Source: Planctomyces sp. (GTDB lineage: Bacteria; Planctomycetota; Planctomycetia; Planctomycetales; Planctomycetaceae). Taken from it: DNA of 36,499 nucleotides. Position 1 is the stretch's first letter; each line of letters opens with the position of its first letter. Below the pieces are notes generated by a model that did not search any database, was not told the origin of the DNA, and saw nothing but the letters and a program-made list of their open reading frames with translations. Made by a program: the position numbers and the translations under genes. The stretch covers positions 1 through 36,499 of the forward strand of contig SXKJ01000253.1 in NCBI GenBank assembly GCA_005778115.1. Reading direction: 5' to 3'. Positions 16,878 through 25,605 of this stretch are shown piece after piece.

Positions 16878-16906
16878 TTGACTCAGAGCGATTTCAGCAG
16901 TCCAAT
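16878..16906 (+). promoter_or_regulatory. candidate promoter for the first DUF1501 gene
   Basis: TTGACT (16878-16883), a 17 nt spacer and TCCAAT (16901-16906) match the housekeeping promoter pattern moderately. It lies about 100 nt before the chosen start at 17008. Sequence likeness only. Confidence 0.3.
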
Positions 16907-17007
16907 GTCGCCCGACACATCGGACTTGGCCGATGATTGAGTTGCCTGCCGACTTCGACACTCCCCGCAGCCCGCCCCATTCGGTCGTTCTCGTTGGAGA
17001 CCATGAC

Positions 17008-18492
17008 ATGCCCCTAACAGACGCTCGATTCGCCAGACGTTCGCTGGACAGCAACGTCGCTCATGAGAGTCTTTCGCGGCGGACGGTGATTCAAGCGGGA
17101 AGCATCGGTCTGCTCGGACTGGGGATGAATCATGTCTCGGCGCTGCGGGCCGCAGATGGAGCGTTGACGACTCCGACCGGCGGCGCGGCGAAGTCGGCCA
17201 TCTTCATTTTTTTGTCCGGAGGAATGACTCAACATGACAGCCTGGATCCAAAACCGGACGCCCCGGCTGGGATTCGTGGCGAGTTCAATCCGATCCCCAC
17301 ACGAACGCCGGGGACGCAGATTTGCGAGCACCTGCCGATGCTGGCCGCTCGCAGCGACAAGTGGAGCCTGATTCGCTCGCTGACGACGCCGTACAACGAA
17401 CACTCGCAAGGTCACACATCAATCCTCACCGGCCGCACTCCGATGCCGGTGGGTTACAACCCCAGCAAACCACAATCGACCGATTGGCCGTCGATCGCCT
17501 CCGTAGTTGGCAATGCTCTGCCGCGACGCAACAACAATTTGCCGCCAGCGATCGTGCTGCCGGAACGCCTGATTCATAACACGGGGCGAGTCCTCCCCGG
17601 TCAGTTCGGCGGCTTGATGGGAAGCCACCGCGATCCGTGGTTCATCGAAGCCTCGCCCTATAACGCGAAGTCTTACGGAGCGTATCCCGACTACGAATTC
17701 CACTTCGTCCGGGGCCGTGAGCGAAATCCGAATCTCACCTTTCAATCCCCGAACCTCAGCTTGCCTCAAGGACTGAGCCGCTCGCGATTGACCGACCGCG
17801 ATAGCTTGCGCGGATTGCTCGACCAGCAACGTCACGAATTGGAAGAGGCCGCGTCGGTCGAGTCGTTTGATCGACATCGTCAAGCCGCGATCTCGTTGCT
17901 CACCGACACCAGCGTGCAACGCGCGTTCGATGTCCACAACGCCGATCCGCAAACGCTCGATCACTACGGACGCAATGCCTTCGGCTGGTCACTGCTGATG
18001 GCTCGGCAACTGGTGCAGGCGGGAGTGAATCTGATTCAAGTGAACCTCGGCAACAACGAGTCTTGGGACACCCACGAAAACAATTTCCCGTTGCTGCGCG
18101 ATTGCCTGCTCCCGCCGACCGACCGTGGCCTCTCAGCATTGCTGGATGATCTTCAATCGCTGGAACTACTCGATGAAACGCTGATCGTGATGTGTGGCGA
18201 AATGGGTCGTACTCCGCGGATCAACGCCGGCGGTGGCGCAAGCAAAATGGTCGGCCGCGATCACTGGGGTGCGGTTCAGTCCGTCTTCATCGCCGGCGGC
18301 GGCATTCGCGGTGGCGTCGTGGTTGGATCCTCTGACAAGAACGGCGCGTACCCGGCCGCCGATGCACAGCTTCCGGAAAACCTCGCCGCCACGATCTATC
18401 ACGCTTTGGGAATCCCCGACACCGCCGCCTGGAAAGACGAAGTCGATCGCCCCCACCACATCTATCATGGCGAACCGATCCGTTTCGGCTAA
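17008..18492 (+). CDS. DUF1501 protein 1, Tat-exported, 494 aa
   Basis: DUF1501 proteins share the alkaline-phosphatase/sulfatase fold; their reaction is not established. Here a twin-arginine leader (SRRTVIQAGSIGLLGLG) precedes FIFLSGGMTQHDSLDPKPDAP, the family's first metal-site motif, with a late block LDETLIVMCGEMGRTPRIN...GRDHWG and GGGIRGG. Compared with its neighbours a short insertion (GGGASKMV) separates RTPRIN from GRDHW. ATG 17008 is chosen because GGAG lies 8 nt upstream; the open frame reaches 16933. It is followed 22 bp later by the DUF4160/DUF2442 pair on the same strand. Confidence 0.93.
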   Translation: MPLTDARFARRSLDSNVAHESLSRRTVIQAGSIGLLGLGMNHVSALRAADGALTTPTGGAAKSAIFIFLSGGMTQHDSLDPKPDAPAGIRGEFNPIPTRTPGTQICEHLPMLAARSDKWSLIRSLTTPYNEHSQGHTSILTGRTPMPVGYNPSKPQSTDWPSIASVVGNALPRRNNNLPPAIVLPERLIHNTGRVLPGQFGGLMGSHRDPWFIEASPYNAKSYGAYPDYEFHFVRGRERNPNLTFQSPNLSLPQGLSRSRLTDRDSLRGLLDQQRHELEEAASVESFDRHRQAAISLLTDTSVQRAFDVHNADPQTLDHYGRNAFGWSLLMARQLVQAGVNLIQVNLGNNESWDTHENNFPLLRDCLLPPTDRGLSALLDDLQSLELLDETLIVMCGEMGRTPRINAGGGASKMVGRDHWGAVQSVFIAGGGIRGGVVVGSSDKNGAYPAADAQLPENLAATIYHALGIPDTAAWKDEVDRPHHIYHGEPIRFG

Positions 18493-18514
18493 CGATTCTT
18501 CCGTGAGAGGCACG

Positions 18515-18748
18515 ATGCCAAAGGTCTTTGAAAAGAATGGCTACAAGTTTTTCTTCTACAGCAACGACCATCGACCGATTCACGTTCATGTGCGGCACGG
18601 AGATGGCGAAGCGGTGTTCAATGTGGAAGACTTGGTCGAGCTTCGGGAATCGCAAAATATGAAGCTGAACGAGTTGTCCAAGGCTCAAGAACTGGCCGAG
18701 GAATTCAGAGATTTGATCTTGGAGAAGTGGCATGAACACCTTGGTTGA
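18515..18748 (+). CDS. DUF4160 protein, 77 aa
   Basis: The sequence MPKVFEKNGYKFFFYSNDHRP then IHVHVRHGDGEAVFNVE is typical of DUF4160, a small domain of unknown function usually encoded next to DUF2442. GAGAGG lies 4 nt before ATG 18515. It overlaps the next gene by 17 bp, so translation is coupled. Such pairs have been suggested to be toxin-antitoxin-like, but no activity can be read from the sequence. Confidence 0.85.
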   Translation: MPKVFEKNGYKFFFYSNDHRPIHVHVRHGDGEAVFNVEDLVELRESQNMKLNELSKAQELAEEFRDLILEKWHEHLG

Positions 18749-18971
18749 CCAACTCAAAAGCGCCGTCTATCAGAACGGGCACATTGTGGTGATTATGAAA
18801 AGCGACGCTCAGATTCGCTTTCCAGTCGCTGACAATCCACGCCTCGCTGACGGAACGCCGCAGCAACTCAACAACATTGAGGCGTCTCCCTTTGGCCTGC
18901 ACTGGCCCGATCTTGATGAGGACTTGTCATTCGCGGGCCTGATGCAAGGTGACTACGGACAAAGACAATAA
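18732..18971 (+). CDS. DUF2442 protein, 79 aa
   Basis: IRFPVADNPRLADGTPQQL and IEASPFGLHWPDLDEDLSFAGLM are hallmark DUF2442 segments (the GLHWPxLDEDLSxxGLL motif). It starts inside the DUF4160 gene. The pair sits between two DUF1501 genes to which it has no evident functional link, and it looks like an inserted cassette. Function unknown. Confidence 0.88.
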   Translation: MNTLVDQLKSAVYQNGHIVVIMKSDAQIRFPVADNPRLADGTPQQLNNIEASPFGLHWPDLDEDLSFAGLMQGDYGQRQ

Positions 18972-18985
18972 CACCGAAAGCAACC

Positions 18986-21121
18986 ATGTTTTCCCTACTC
19001 GACCAATCACTCTCGTCGACCGAACGAGTTGCTCGCCGCGAATTGCTGCGCGTCGGAGGCTTGAGCGCATTGGGAGTTTCGCTTCCCCACTTGTTACGCG
19101 CGGCAGAAACACCAGCGGTGTCGATCGGTCCGGCTCCGAAGTTGGCGGGGGAATTGGGATCGACGTTCGGTAAGGCGAAGAACCTCATTTTTCTCTGGCT
19201 TCAAGGTGGTCCTCCTCAGCATGAAACGCTGGATCCAAAACCGGATGCCCCTGTCGAGATTCGTGGTCCGTTCAAACCGATCGCAACGAACGTCCCCGGA
19301 ATTCAGTTCTGCGAACTGCTGCCGCGCACCTCGTGCTATGCCGACAAGCTGGCGGTTGTGCGATCGCTCTCGACGCGCGACGACAACCACGATGTGAGCG
19401 GCTACTGGCTGCTGACCGGTTATCCGTATGGACCGGGGAGCGCGCGGCAGATCAAGCCGAACGATTGGCCGTACTTCGGCTCGATCGTGAAGATGCTCAA
19501 GCCGAGCGAGAAGCTGCCCGCTCTGACATCGGTCTGGATTCCAGACATGATGCGGCTCAACGACAATGTGACTCCGGCCGGGCAGACGGCGGGGTTCCTC
19601 GGCAAGTTGTGGGAACCGGAGCGGTTCGTCGGCGACCCGGCGCTTCCCGATTACGAGATCGAAGGACTGCGTCTGATCGGCGACGTCACCAAGATCCGAG
19701 TCGATCGTCGCCGCGATGTCTTGAAGCAACTTGAAGGTCGCTTCGATGAAACACTGCGCGGTGGATCGGTCGCAGCCTGGGATCGGCTCTCACAACAGGC
19801 GTTCGAGTTAGTGACCAATGGCGGCGCGCGAGCGGCGTTCGATCTCAGCAAAGAATCTGACAAGACTCGTGATCGCTACGGCCGGTATACTTGGGGGCAA
19901 TCCTGCCTGCTGGCTCGGCGGCTGATCGAGGCGGGCGTGCGATTAGTCCACGTCAATTGGGCTCGCGATCCCGGAGACAACGCCGTCGATAACCCGCTGT
20001 GGGACACGCACGCCCTCAACGCCGATCGACTTCAAGACAACCTCTGCCCCCAGTTCGACGTCACCTTCGCCGCGCTGATGGATGACCTGACTGACCGCGG
20101 CTTGCTCGATGAAACGCTGGTTGTGATGATTGGCGAGTTCGGACGGACTCCGAAGATCAACGCCAACGGAGGCCGCGATCACTGGGGCCACGTCTTCAGC
20201 TTCGCGATGGCCGGAGCCGGCATTCGTGGCGGGCAAGTGATCGGAGCCAGCGACAAGAACGGCGCGTATCCGGCGACCTCGCCATTCACCGGTGGCGACC
20301 TGACGGCCACGATGTTTCATCTGCTGGGCATCGACCCGAACGGTTTCTTCCCTGACAACCTAAACCGACCGCATCCGGTCACGAAGGGCGAACCGATCGC
20401 GGCCATGCTGGCCAGTTCGCCGGCCAAGGTTGAACTGTGCAAATCCGAAGGTGATCCGGCCCTCGTACCTCCGTTCGATGCCAGCCTGCTGCTGGACACT
20501 GATTTCAAATCCGATCTTCCGTTGGTCGCTCCCGCGCCACCCTCGCGCGACAAGGGTTGGCGAGCGGTCCCCATCTGGACCAAAGAGATCGCTGCTGGCT
20601 TCTCCGTCCGCAAAGAAAACGCGACCGTCTGCATGGGCTACGGTCTGGAAGAAGACTCGGCGGGTTCGGTTATCGCACACGGTTCGCGAGCGCTGCTCGC
20701 ACAAGAGATTCGCAGCGCTCGCGGCGGTCACTACTCATTGACCATCAAAGCCACCGGAGTCGGTTCCTCCGCCGATGAGTTCGACAAGACGTTCCTCGCG
20801 AATATGAACTGCCGCCTCGTCCTGTTCCGATTTCAGAACATCAACAAAGACTCCCGCACCGTCAGCGAGTTGGCCTCTGCGGAATTTCGCCCGTCGTTCG
20901 GCAAGACCGAGACTTTCAAACTGGATCGCTTCCTTGGCTCGACAGTCGGGGGATCGAATTTCGCGATTGGCAATGGTCTAGGCGTCGCCATCGTGGTCGA
21001 GAAAAAGTCGCCCGGCCCATTGACGCTTCCCAAGAGCGAATCACACCGAGCCGCTTTGCGCATCGAGTCCGTCACTCTCGAATTCAGCCCGCGCAAGCGA
21101 GACGAATCCGTGACGGTGTGA
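18986..21121 (+). CDS. DUF1501 protein 2 with C-terminal extension, 711 aa
   Basis: A twin-arginine leader (ARRELLRVGGLSALGVSL) precedes LWLQGGPPQHETLDPKPDAP. The late motifs are LDETLVVMIGEFGRTPKIN, GGRDHWG and GAGIRGGQVIGASDKNGAYP. The DUF1501 core ends near residue 475; about 235 further residues, absent from the other four copies here, form a probable beta-rich domain (IWTKEIAAGFSVRKENATV, GGHYSLTIKATGVG). It starts 14 bp after the DUF2442 gene and ends 8 bp from the convergent third DUF1501 gene. Exported by Tat; reaction unknown. Confidence 0.93.
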   Translation: MFSLLDQSLSSTERVARRELLRVGGLSALGVSLPHLLRAAETPAVSIGPAPKLAGELGSTFGKAKNLIFLWLQGGPPQHETLDPKPDAPVEIRGPFKPIATNVPGIQFCELLPRTSCYADKLAVVRSLSTRDDNHDVSGYWLLTGYPYGPGSARQIKPNDWPYFGSIVKMLKPSEKLPALTSVWIPDMMRLNDNVTPAGQTAGFLGKLWEPERFVGDPALPDYEIEGLRLIGDVTKIRVDRRRDVLKQLEGRFDETLRGGSVAAWDRLSQQAFELVTNGGARAAFDLSKESDKTRDRYGRYTWGQSCLLARRLIEAGVRLVHVNWARDPGDNAVDNPLWDTHALNADRLQDNLCPQFDVTFAALMDDLTDRGLLDETLVVMIGEFGRTPKINANGGRDHWGHVFSFAMAGAGIRGGQVIGASDKNGAYPATSPFTGGDLTATMFHLLGIDPNGFFPDNLNRPHPVTKGEPIAAMLASSPAKVELCKSEGDPALVPPFDASLLLDTDFKSDLPLVAPAPPSRDKGWRAVPIWTKEIAAGFSVRKENATVCMGYGLEEDSAGSVIAHGSRALLAQEIRSARGGHYSLTIKATGVGSSADEFDKTFLANMNCRLVLFRFQNINKDSRTVSELASAEFRPSFGKTETFKLDRFLGSTVGGSNFAIGNGLGVAIVVEKKSPGPLTLPKSESHRAALRIESVTLEFSPRKRDESVTV

Positions 21122-21129
21122 GCTCAATC

Positions 21130-22515
21130 TTACAGCAATCGCGTGAGCACCCGGCCGGTGGAGATTTCCCAAGGACGCTGGAGTTCGTCGTGGATCTTGC
21201 AGTCAGGCTCCAAGCCCAGACAGTGGTAGAGCGTGGCATGAATATCGACGGGGTCCACTTTGTCCGAGACCGGATAAGCTCCGATGCGATCGGACGCACC
21301 CAGGACTTGCCCACCACGAATGCCGCCACCCGCCAATAACGCTGAGCCGCAGTCACCCCAATGATCACGGCCCGCGTTGCCATTGATCTTTGGAGTGCGA
21401 CCGAACTCGCCCAGACAGACGACCAACGTCTCGTCCAGACGGCCGCGCTGGTCGAGGTCTTCCAAGAGCGCGGACAGCGATTGATCGACCATCGGCAGCA
21501 GTTCGCTTTTCAGCGCGTCGAAGTTTTTGCTGTGCGTGTCCCAGCCGTCGCAGACGGTCATCTCATTGAAGTGAATCGAGACCATCGGAACGCCCGCTTC
21601 AGCCAACCGTCGCGCCAGCAACATGGTCTGCCCGAAGCGATGGCGTCCGTATCGGTCGCGCAATTCGGCCGGTTCATCGTCCAGCGAGAACGCGGGGAGC
21701 GTGTCACGGTTGGCGGCACCGGTCAGTAAGACCGCTTGCTGTTGGAACTCGTGCATCGCTCGCGCGGCCACAGACCGCGCCGGTTGATCGAGCAAAGACA
21801 GCAACGCCGCCCGCGAGTCTAAGCGATCCGATGAAACTCGATCGGGCAATGCCAGCGCGGGAATCGCTTCACGCGTCCCCGGCTCGCCGTTGACGGTCAG
21901 CGGATCAAATCGTGTTCCCAGAAAACCCGCAGCACCGCCGCGCAAGGGACTGCGTGCCCGCTTGAACTCCCCTTTCGAGCTGCTGCGAATCGCCAGTTCG
22001 GGCAGAGCGATGTAGCCCGGCAGCGAACTGGGCGCGGCTTTGAATTTGGCCAGCACCGATCCGACATGTGGAAAGTCGCTGCGCTGCGGCGGGCGGATGT
22101 CGTTATCGACCAACGGCTGTGCGGTCGGTCGGCCCGTCAGCGTGTAGTAGATCATCGGCGTGTGATTGCTGTTTGGATGGCTGACCGAGCGGATCAATGC
22201 AAACTTGTCCGCGTTCTTCGCCAACCGTGGCAGCAGTTCGCAGATTTGCACACCCGGCACGTTGGTCGCGATCGGAGCGAATGGCCCGCGCACTTCCTGT
22301 GGAGCTTCCGGCTTCAAATCCAGCATGTCCAAATGCGGAGGACCACCGAGCAAATAGACCAGGATGCACGACCGCGCCTGGCCCGTGGTTCGATCCGTCG
22401 CGCCCTCCAATGCCGATGGCCAACCCGTCGCCGCGACGACCAAACCACCACCGCACCGCAACAATTCGCGACGCTGCCGCAGTATTCCGGCCTGTCGCTC
22501 GAACGAGGTCAACAT
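21130..22515 (-). CDS. DUF1501 protein 3, 461 aa
   Basis: Motifs LVYLLGGPPHLDMLDLKPEAP, LDETLVVCLGEFGRTPKIN, AGRDHWG and GGGIRGGQVLGASDRIGAYP place it in DUF1501. The leader RQRRELLRCGGGLVVAATG is Tat-like. The open frame extends to 22725, but that stretch overlaps the upstream DUF1501 gene and reads as non-protein, so ATG 22515 is taken; AGGA lies upstream. It is the last gene of a three-gene leftward run of DUF1501 genes. Confidence 0.92.
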   Translation of the reverse strand: MLTSFERQAGILRQRRELLRCGGGLVVAATGWPSALEGATDRTTGQARSCILVYLLGGPPHLDMLDLKPEAPQEVRGPFAPIATNVPGVQICELLPRLAKNADKFALIRSVSHPNSNHTPMIYYTLTGRPTAQPLVDNDIRPPQRSDFPHVGSVLAKFKAAPSSLPGYIALPELAIRSSSKGEFKRARSPLRGGAAGFLGTRFDPLTVNGEPGTREAIPALALPDRVSSDRLDSRAALLSLLDQPARSVAARAMHEFQQQAVLLTGAANRDTLPAFSLDDEPAELRDRYGRHRFGQTMLLARRLAEAGVPMVSIHFNEMTVCDGWDTHSKNFDALKSELLPMVDQSLSALLEDLDQRGRLDETLVVCLGEFGRTPKINGNAGRDHWGDCGSALLAGGGIRGGQVLGASDRIGAYPVSDKVDPVDIHATLYHCLGLEPDCKIHDELQRPWEISTGRVLTRLL

Positions 22516-22547
22516 GGCGCGATGTCCTGCTGTCCTGGAAATGCGAC

Positions 22548-22568
22548 GGGCAAGAGTGCCCATCCTAC
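22548..22568 (-). repeat. GTAG-footed REP hairpin between DUF1501 genes 3 and 4
   Basis: Hairpin GGGCA-AGAG-TGCCC (22548-22561) is followed by ATC and CTAC (22565-22568), which is GTAG at the foot on the minus strand. It stands in the 55 bp gap, 33 bp before the start of DUF1501 gene 3. Confidence 0.65.
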
Positions 22569-22570
22569 TT

Positions 22571-23944
22571 CTAAACCAATTCGCGCATCGGGTGGATGCC
22601 GTCATCGACGAGGTTCTGTGGGACGCCCGCACCGTCGAAGATCCGGACGCGGCCAACATCGAGACCCGCGCACTTGTAGAGCGTGGCGAAGACCTCTTGA
22701 AATTTGACCGGCCGCTCGACGGCATGCTCGGCCTTGCGGTTCGTGCGGCCGATGACTTGGCCGGTCTTCATGCCGCCGCCCGCCAGCATCGCGCACGACA
22801 CTTGCGGCCAGTGATCGCGCGAGTTGTTGTTGTTGATCTTCGGGGTCCGGCCGAACTCGCCCCAGACGACCACCGAGACGTCGTTGTTCAAACCCCGTTC
22901 GTGCAGGTCGGTCACGAGAGCGGACAAGCCTTGATCGAGCAGCGGGAATTCCTCGCGAGACATCGGGAAGTTCATGCCGTCTCCGCCGTGCCAGTCCCAA
23001 CGGCTGTAGTTCAGTGAGACGTAACGTGCTCCCGCTTCGACCAAGCGCCGTGCGACACAGAAGTTCTCGATCATGCGCGGCGCGCCGTCACGCTGGAACT
23101 TCTCATCACTCTTGCCGTACCGAGCCAGCACGCGCGGGTCTTCCTTCGAGAGGTCGAGAGCCTCGGCCAGCTTCGACGTGGTCAGGATGCCGAGTGCCTG
23201 CTGCGTGTAGACATCGACGCTTTCCATGACGCCCCGGCTGTCCGCCGCGCGGACGAAGCCGTCGAACGACTTCATCAATTGATCGCGGTCTTGTAGACGC
23301 TCCAGCGAGATTCCCTTCAGCACCATTCCTTCTGGCGAACTGCGGGCTTTGTTGCCGAGCAGATTGAACGGCGTCTGAGCCACTCCCAGGAATCCGCCGT
23401 CGGCCGGCTCGCCCCAAGTGCGATTGCCGACCGTGTACATGAGCGCGACGTTCGGCGGCACGGCTCCGTTGGTGGGGCCTTGCAGCTTCGAGATCCATGA
23501 ACCGGCGGCCGGCCAGCCTCCCGGGGGCTTGCGATCCGATTTGCGGCGGCCGGTCATGCACTGGTAGCCGTCGTGCAACCCATCCGCGTCCGAGATCGAC
23601 CGCACTGGCACGAACTTATCCATCATCTGCGCCATGCGCGGGAACAGTTCACAGATCTCGATGCCGGGTACGTTGGTCGCGATCGGCCGGAACTCGCCAC
23701 GGATTTCAGCGGGAGCATCCGGCTTCAAATCCCAGAGATCCACATGCGAAGGACCTCCGGGCATGTAGATGTTGATAATTGCCTTATGCGACGAACCCGT
23801 GTGGGCTTCTTTCTCCGCTCGTAAGACGTTTGGAAGAGCGAGTCCTCCCAACGCAAAGCCGCCGATCGTCAGAAAGGATCGACGCGAAAGCCCGTCGCAA
23901 AAGCTCGTTTCGTTGTCGGTGGGACGTCCTAGAATTGTCAGCAT
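22571..23944 (-). CDS. DUF1501 protein 4, 457 aa
   Basis: A clear twin-arginine leader (SRRSFLTIGGFALGGLALP) precedes INIYMPGGPSHVDLWDLKPDAP. The late block reads VVVWGEFGRTPKINNNNSRDHWP and AGGGMKTGQVIGRTN. It differs from copies 1-3 in lacking the LDETL segment (LNNDVS instead) and the GASDKxGAYP motif, and is therefore a distinct subgroup. ATG 23944 has no strong ribosome site. Exported; function unknown. Confidence 0.92.
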   Translation of the reverse strand: MLTILGRPTDNETSFCDGLSRRSFLTIGGFALGGLALPNVLRAEKEAHTGSSHKAIINIYMPGGPSHVDLWDLKPDAPAEIRGEFRPIATNVPGIEICELFPRMAQMMDKFVPVRSISDADGLHDGYQCMTGRRKSDRKPPGGWPAAGSWISKLQGPTNGAVPPNVALMYTVGNRTWGEPADGGFLGVAQTPFNLLGNKARSSPEGMVLKGISLERLQDRDQLMKSFDGFVRAADSRGVMESVDVYTQQALGILTTSKLAEALDLSKEDPRVLARYGKSDEKFQRDGAPRMIENFCVARRLVEAGARYVSLNYSRWDWHGGDGMNFPMSREEFPLLDQGLSALVTDLHERGLNNDVSVVVWGEFGRTPKINNNNSRDHWPQVSCAMLAGGGMKTGQVIGRTNRKAEHAVERPVKFQEVFATLYKCAGLDVGRVRIFDGAGVPQNLVDDGIHPMRELV

Positions 23945-23970
23945 GGCAGGGTTCCGAAGGCGGGGTTGAT

Positions 23971-24023
23971 GTAACTGCGTTCGCCAGAACGCGGGTAACC
24001 CGCACTCTGGCGAGTGCGGCTAC
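23971..24023. repeat. head-to-head REP pair upstream of DUF1501 gene 4
   Basis: GTAA (23971-23974) then hairpin GCGTTC-GCCA-GAACGC (23977-23992); in the other orientation CCGCACTC-TGGC-GAGTGCGG (24000-24019) followed at once by CTAC (24020-24023). The two also pair with each other at 12 of 14 bases. It fills the gap between DUF1501 genes 4 and 5. Confidence 0.8.
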
Positions 24024-24033
24024 GAGCGAAGGA

Positions 24034-25440
24034 TCAGCTCATCAGTAAAGGGAACGGATCGCCCTTCGTCAGTTGGAAAGGGCGATTCTGATGGTCGTGC
24101 AGTTCCGTGTGCGGGTCAATGCCGAGCATGTGATAGATCGTAGCCACGAAATCGGCCGGGCCGACCGGATTCTCGGCCGGATATCCGCCGAGCTTGTCCG
24201 AGGCTCCGTAAGTCTGCCCGCCTTGAATACCAGATCCGGCGAACAGCACGTTGTAGAGTTCGGGCCAATGCTCGCGGCCACCGTTCTTCAGTGTGACCTT
24301 CGGCGAACGACCAAACTCGGAAGCGACGATGACCAGCGTCTCGGCAAGCTCACCGGTCGCGGCCAAATCGGTCATCAGCGCGTAGAACGCGCGATCGTAG
24401 GCCGGGATCAGTTCTTCTTTCAGAGCGGTGAAGTTATTCCAGTGAGTGTCCCAGGCGAAACCGTTCTTGCCTTGAGTCCGCTGCCAGTTGCATTGCACCA
24501 GCCGCGTGCCGGCTTGCAGCAATCGTCGGCCGAGCAGTACCGACTGGCCGAACAAGTTTCGGCCATATCGCTCGCGAGTCTCAGCATCGACGAGCGACAG
24601 ATCGACCGCGCGACGCACGGACTCGGAACCGACGACGTCGAGCGCCTTTGATTGATTATCTTTGAGCGACTGAGCCAGCGCGCCGTCGCGGAGGTACTCG
24701 ACTTGCTGATTGAGTTGATCAACGAGGCCGACTCGGCGACGGATCACGGTCGGGTCTTCGTTCGGCACGAGCGGGATATGTTCCAGCCGAAAGTTGTCGT
24801 CGTTGGGATTGCCGCCCGTCAGCATCGGGTCGTACTTCGGACCGAGCATTCCCGCGAACTGACCCGCTCGGCGACCTCCGGCCACGTCCATGCGATGCGG
24901 CACGATGATGAAGGGGAACATCGGGCCTTGGCCAGGAGCGATCTTCGACATGCACGAGCCGAGGTGCGGCATGTCCGCTCGCGACATCGAATTCACATCG
25001 GGAACCGAACCGGGATACATGGCTCCGGTAAACATCCAATAGGAACCACGGCCATGATCGTTGTGCGTGTGGTTCATCGAGCGGATCAACGCCATCTGGT
25101 CCATCAACTTGGCCGACAACGGACAATGCTCGCCGAAGCGGATCGAGGGAACCGAGGTCGCGATCGTCTCGAACTCACCACGAATCTCGATCGGCGCATC
25201 CGGTTTTGGATCAAACATGTCATGCTGAGGATGACCTCCAGATAAATACAGGAGGATGCAGCGCTTGGCTTTACCGAATCCGGGGCCGCGCTTCGTGTTC
25301 TCCGTCGGCTTTGCGGACGACGTGCGAGCCAGGAGATCGCTCAGCGCCACGCCGCTCATCGAGAGGCCGCCGACGCGAATCATCTCGCGGCGAGTCAGCC
25401 CGTTCGCGGTCGGAAACCTTGGTCCCAGCAAACTCAACAT
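24034..25440 (-). CDS. DUF1501 protein 5, 468 aa
   Basis: Tat-type leader (TRREMIRVGGLSMSGVALS), then LLYLSGGHPQHDMFDPKPDAP and the late block LAETLVIVASEFGRSPKVT, GGREHWPELYN and GSGIQGGQTYGASDKLGGYP. The usual GEFGRTPK is SEFGRSPK and RDHW is REHW, so it is the most divergent at the presumed metal site. GGGAG lies 8 nt before ATG 25440. It is first in the leftward trio and divergent from the exported peptidase gene. Confidence 0.92.
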   Translation of the reverse strand: MLSLLGPRFPTANGLTRREMIRVGGLSMSGVALSDLLARTSSAKPTENTKRGPGFGKAKRCILLYLSGGHPQHDMFDPKPDAPIEIRGEFETIATSVPSIRFGEHCPLSAKLMDQMALIRSMNHTHNDHGRGSYWMFTGAMYPGSVPDVNSMSRADMPHLGSCMSKIAPGQGPMFPFIIVPHRMDVAGGRRAGQFAGMLGPKYDPMLTGGNPNDDNFRLEHIPLVPNEDPTVIRRRVGLVDQLNQQVEYLRDGALAQSLKDNQSKALDVVGSESVRRAVDLSLVDAETRERYGRNLFGQSVLLGRRLLQAGTRLVQCNWQRTQGKNGFAWDTHWNNFTALKEELIPAYDRAFYALMTDLAATGELAETLVIVASEFGRSPKVTLKNGGREHWPELYNVLFAGSGIQGGQTYGASDKLGGYPAENPVGPADFVATIYHMLGIDPHTELHDHQNRPFQLTKGDPFPLLMS

Positions 25441-25605
25441 GCGGTGACTCCCAGAACAACCCGGATGCGTTCGTCACTCCGGCGGATTACCATGCTCAGC
25501 CATCAAACCTGCCCGATGGGTGTGGCACTCTATCTTGATCGGCAAGGCATGACAAATCCTGTCGTCTTGCCTCGGCTTTTCTTGAACGGCGACAGAAGAC
25601 AGCTC

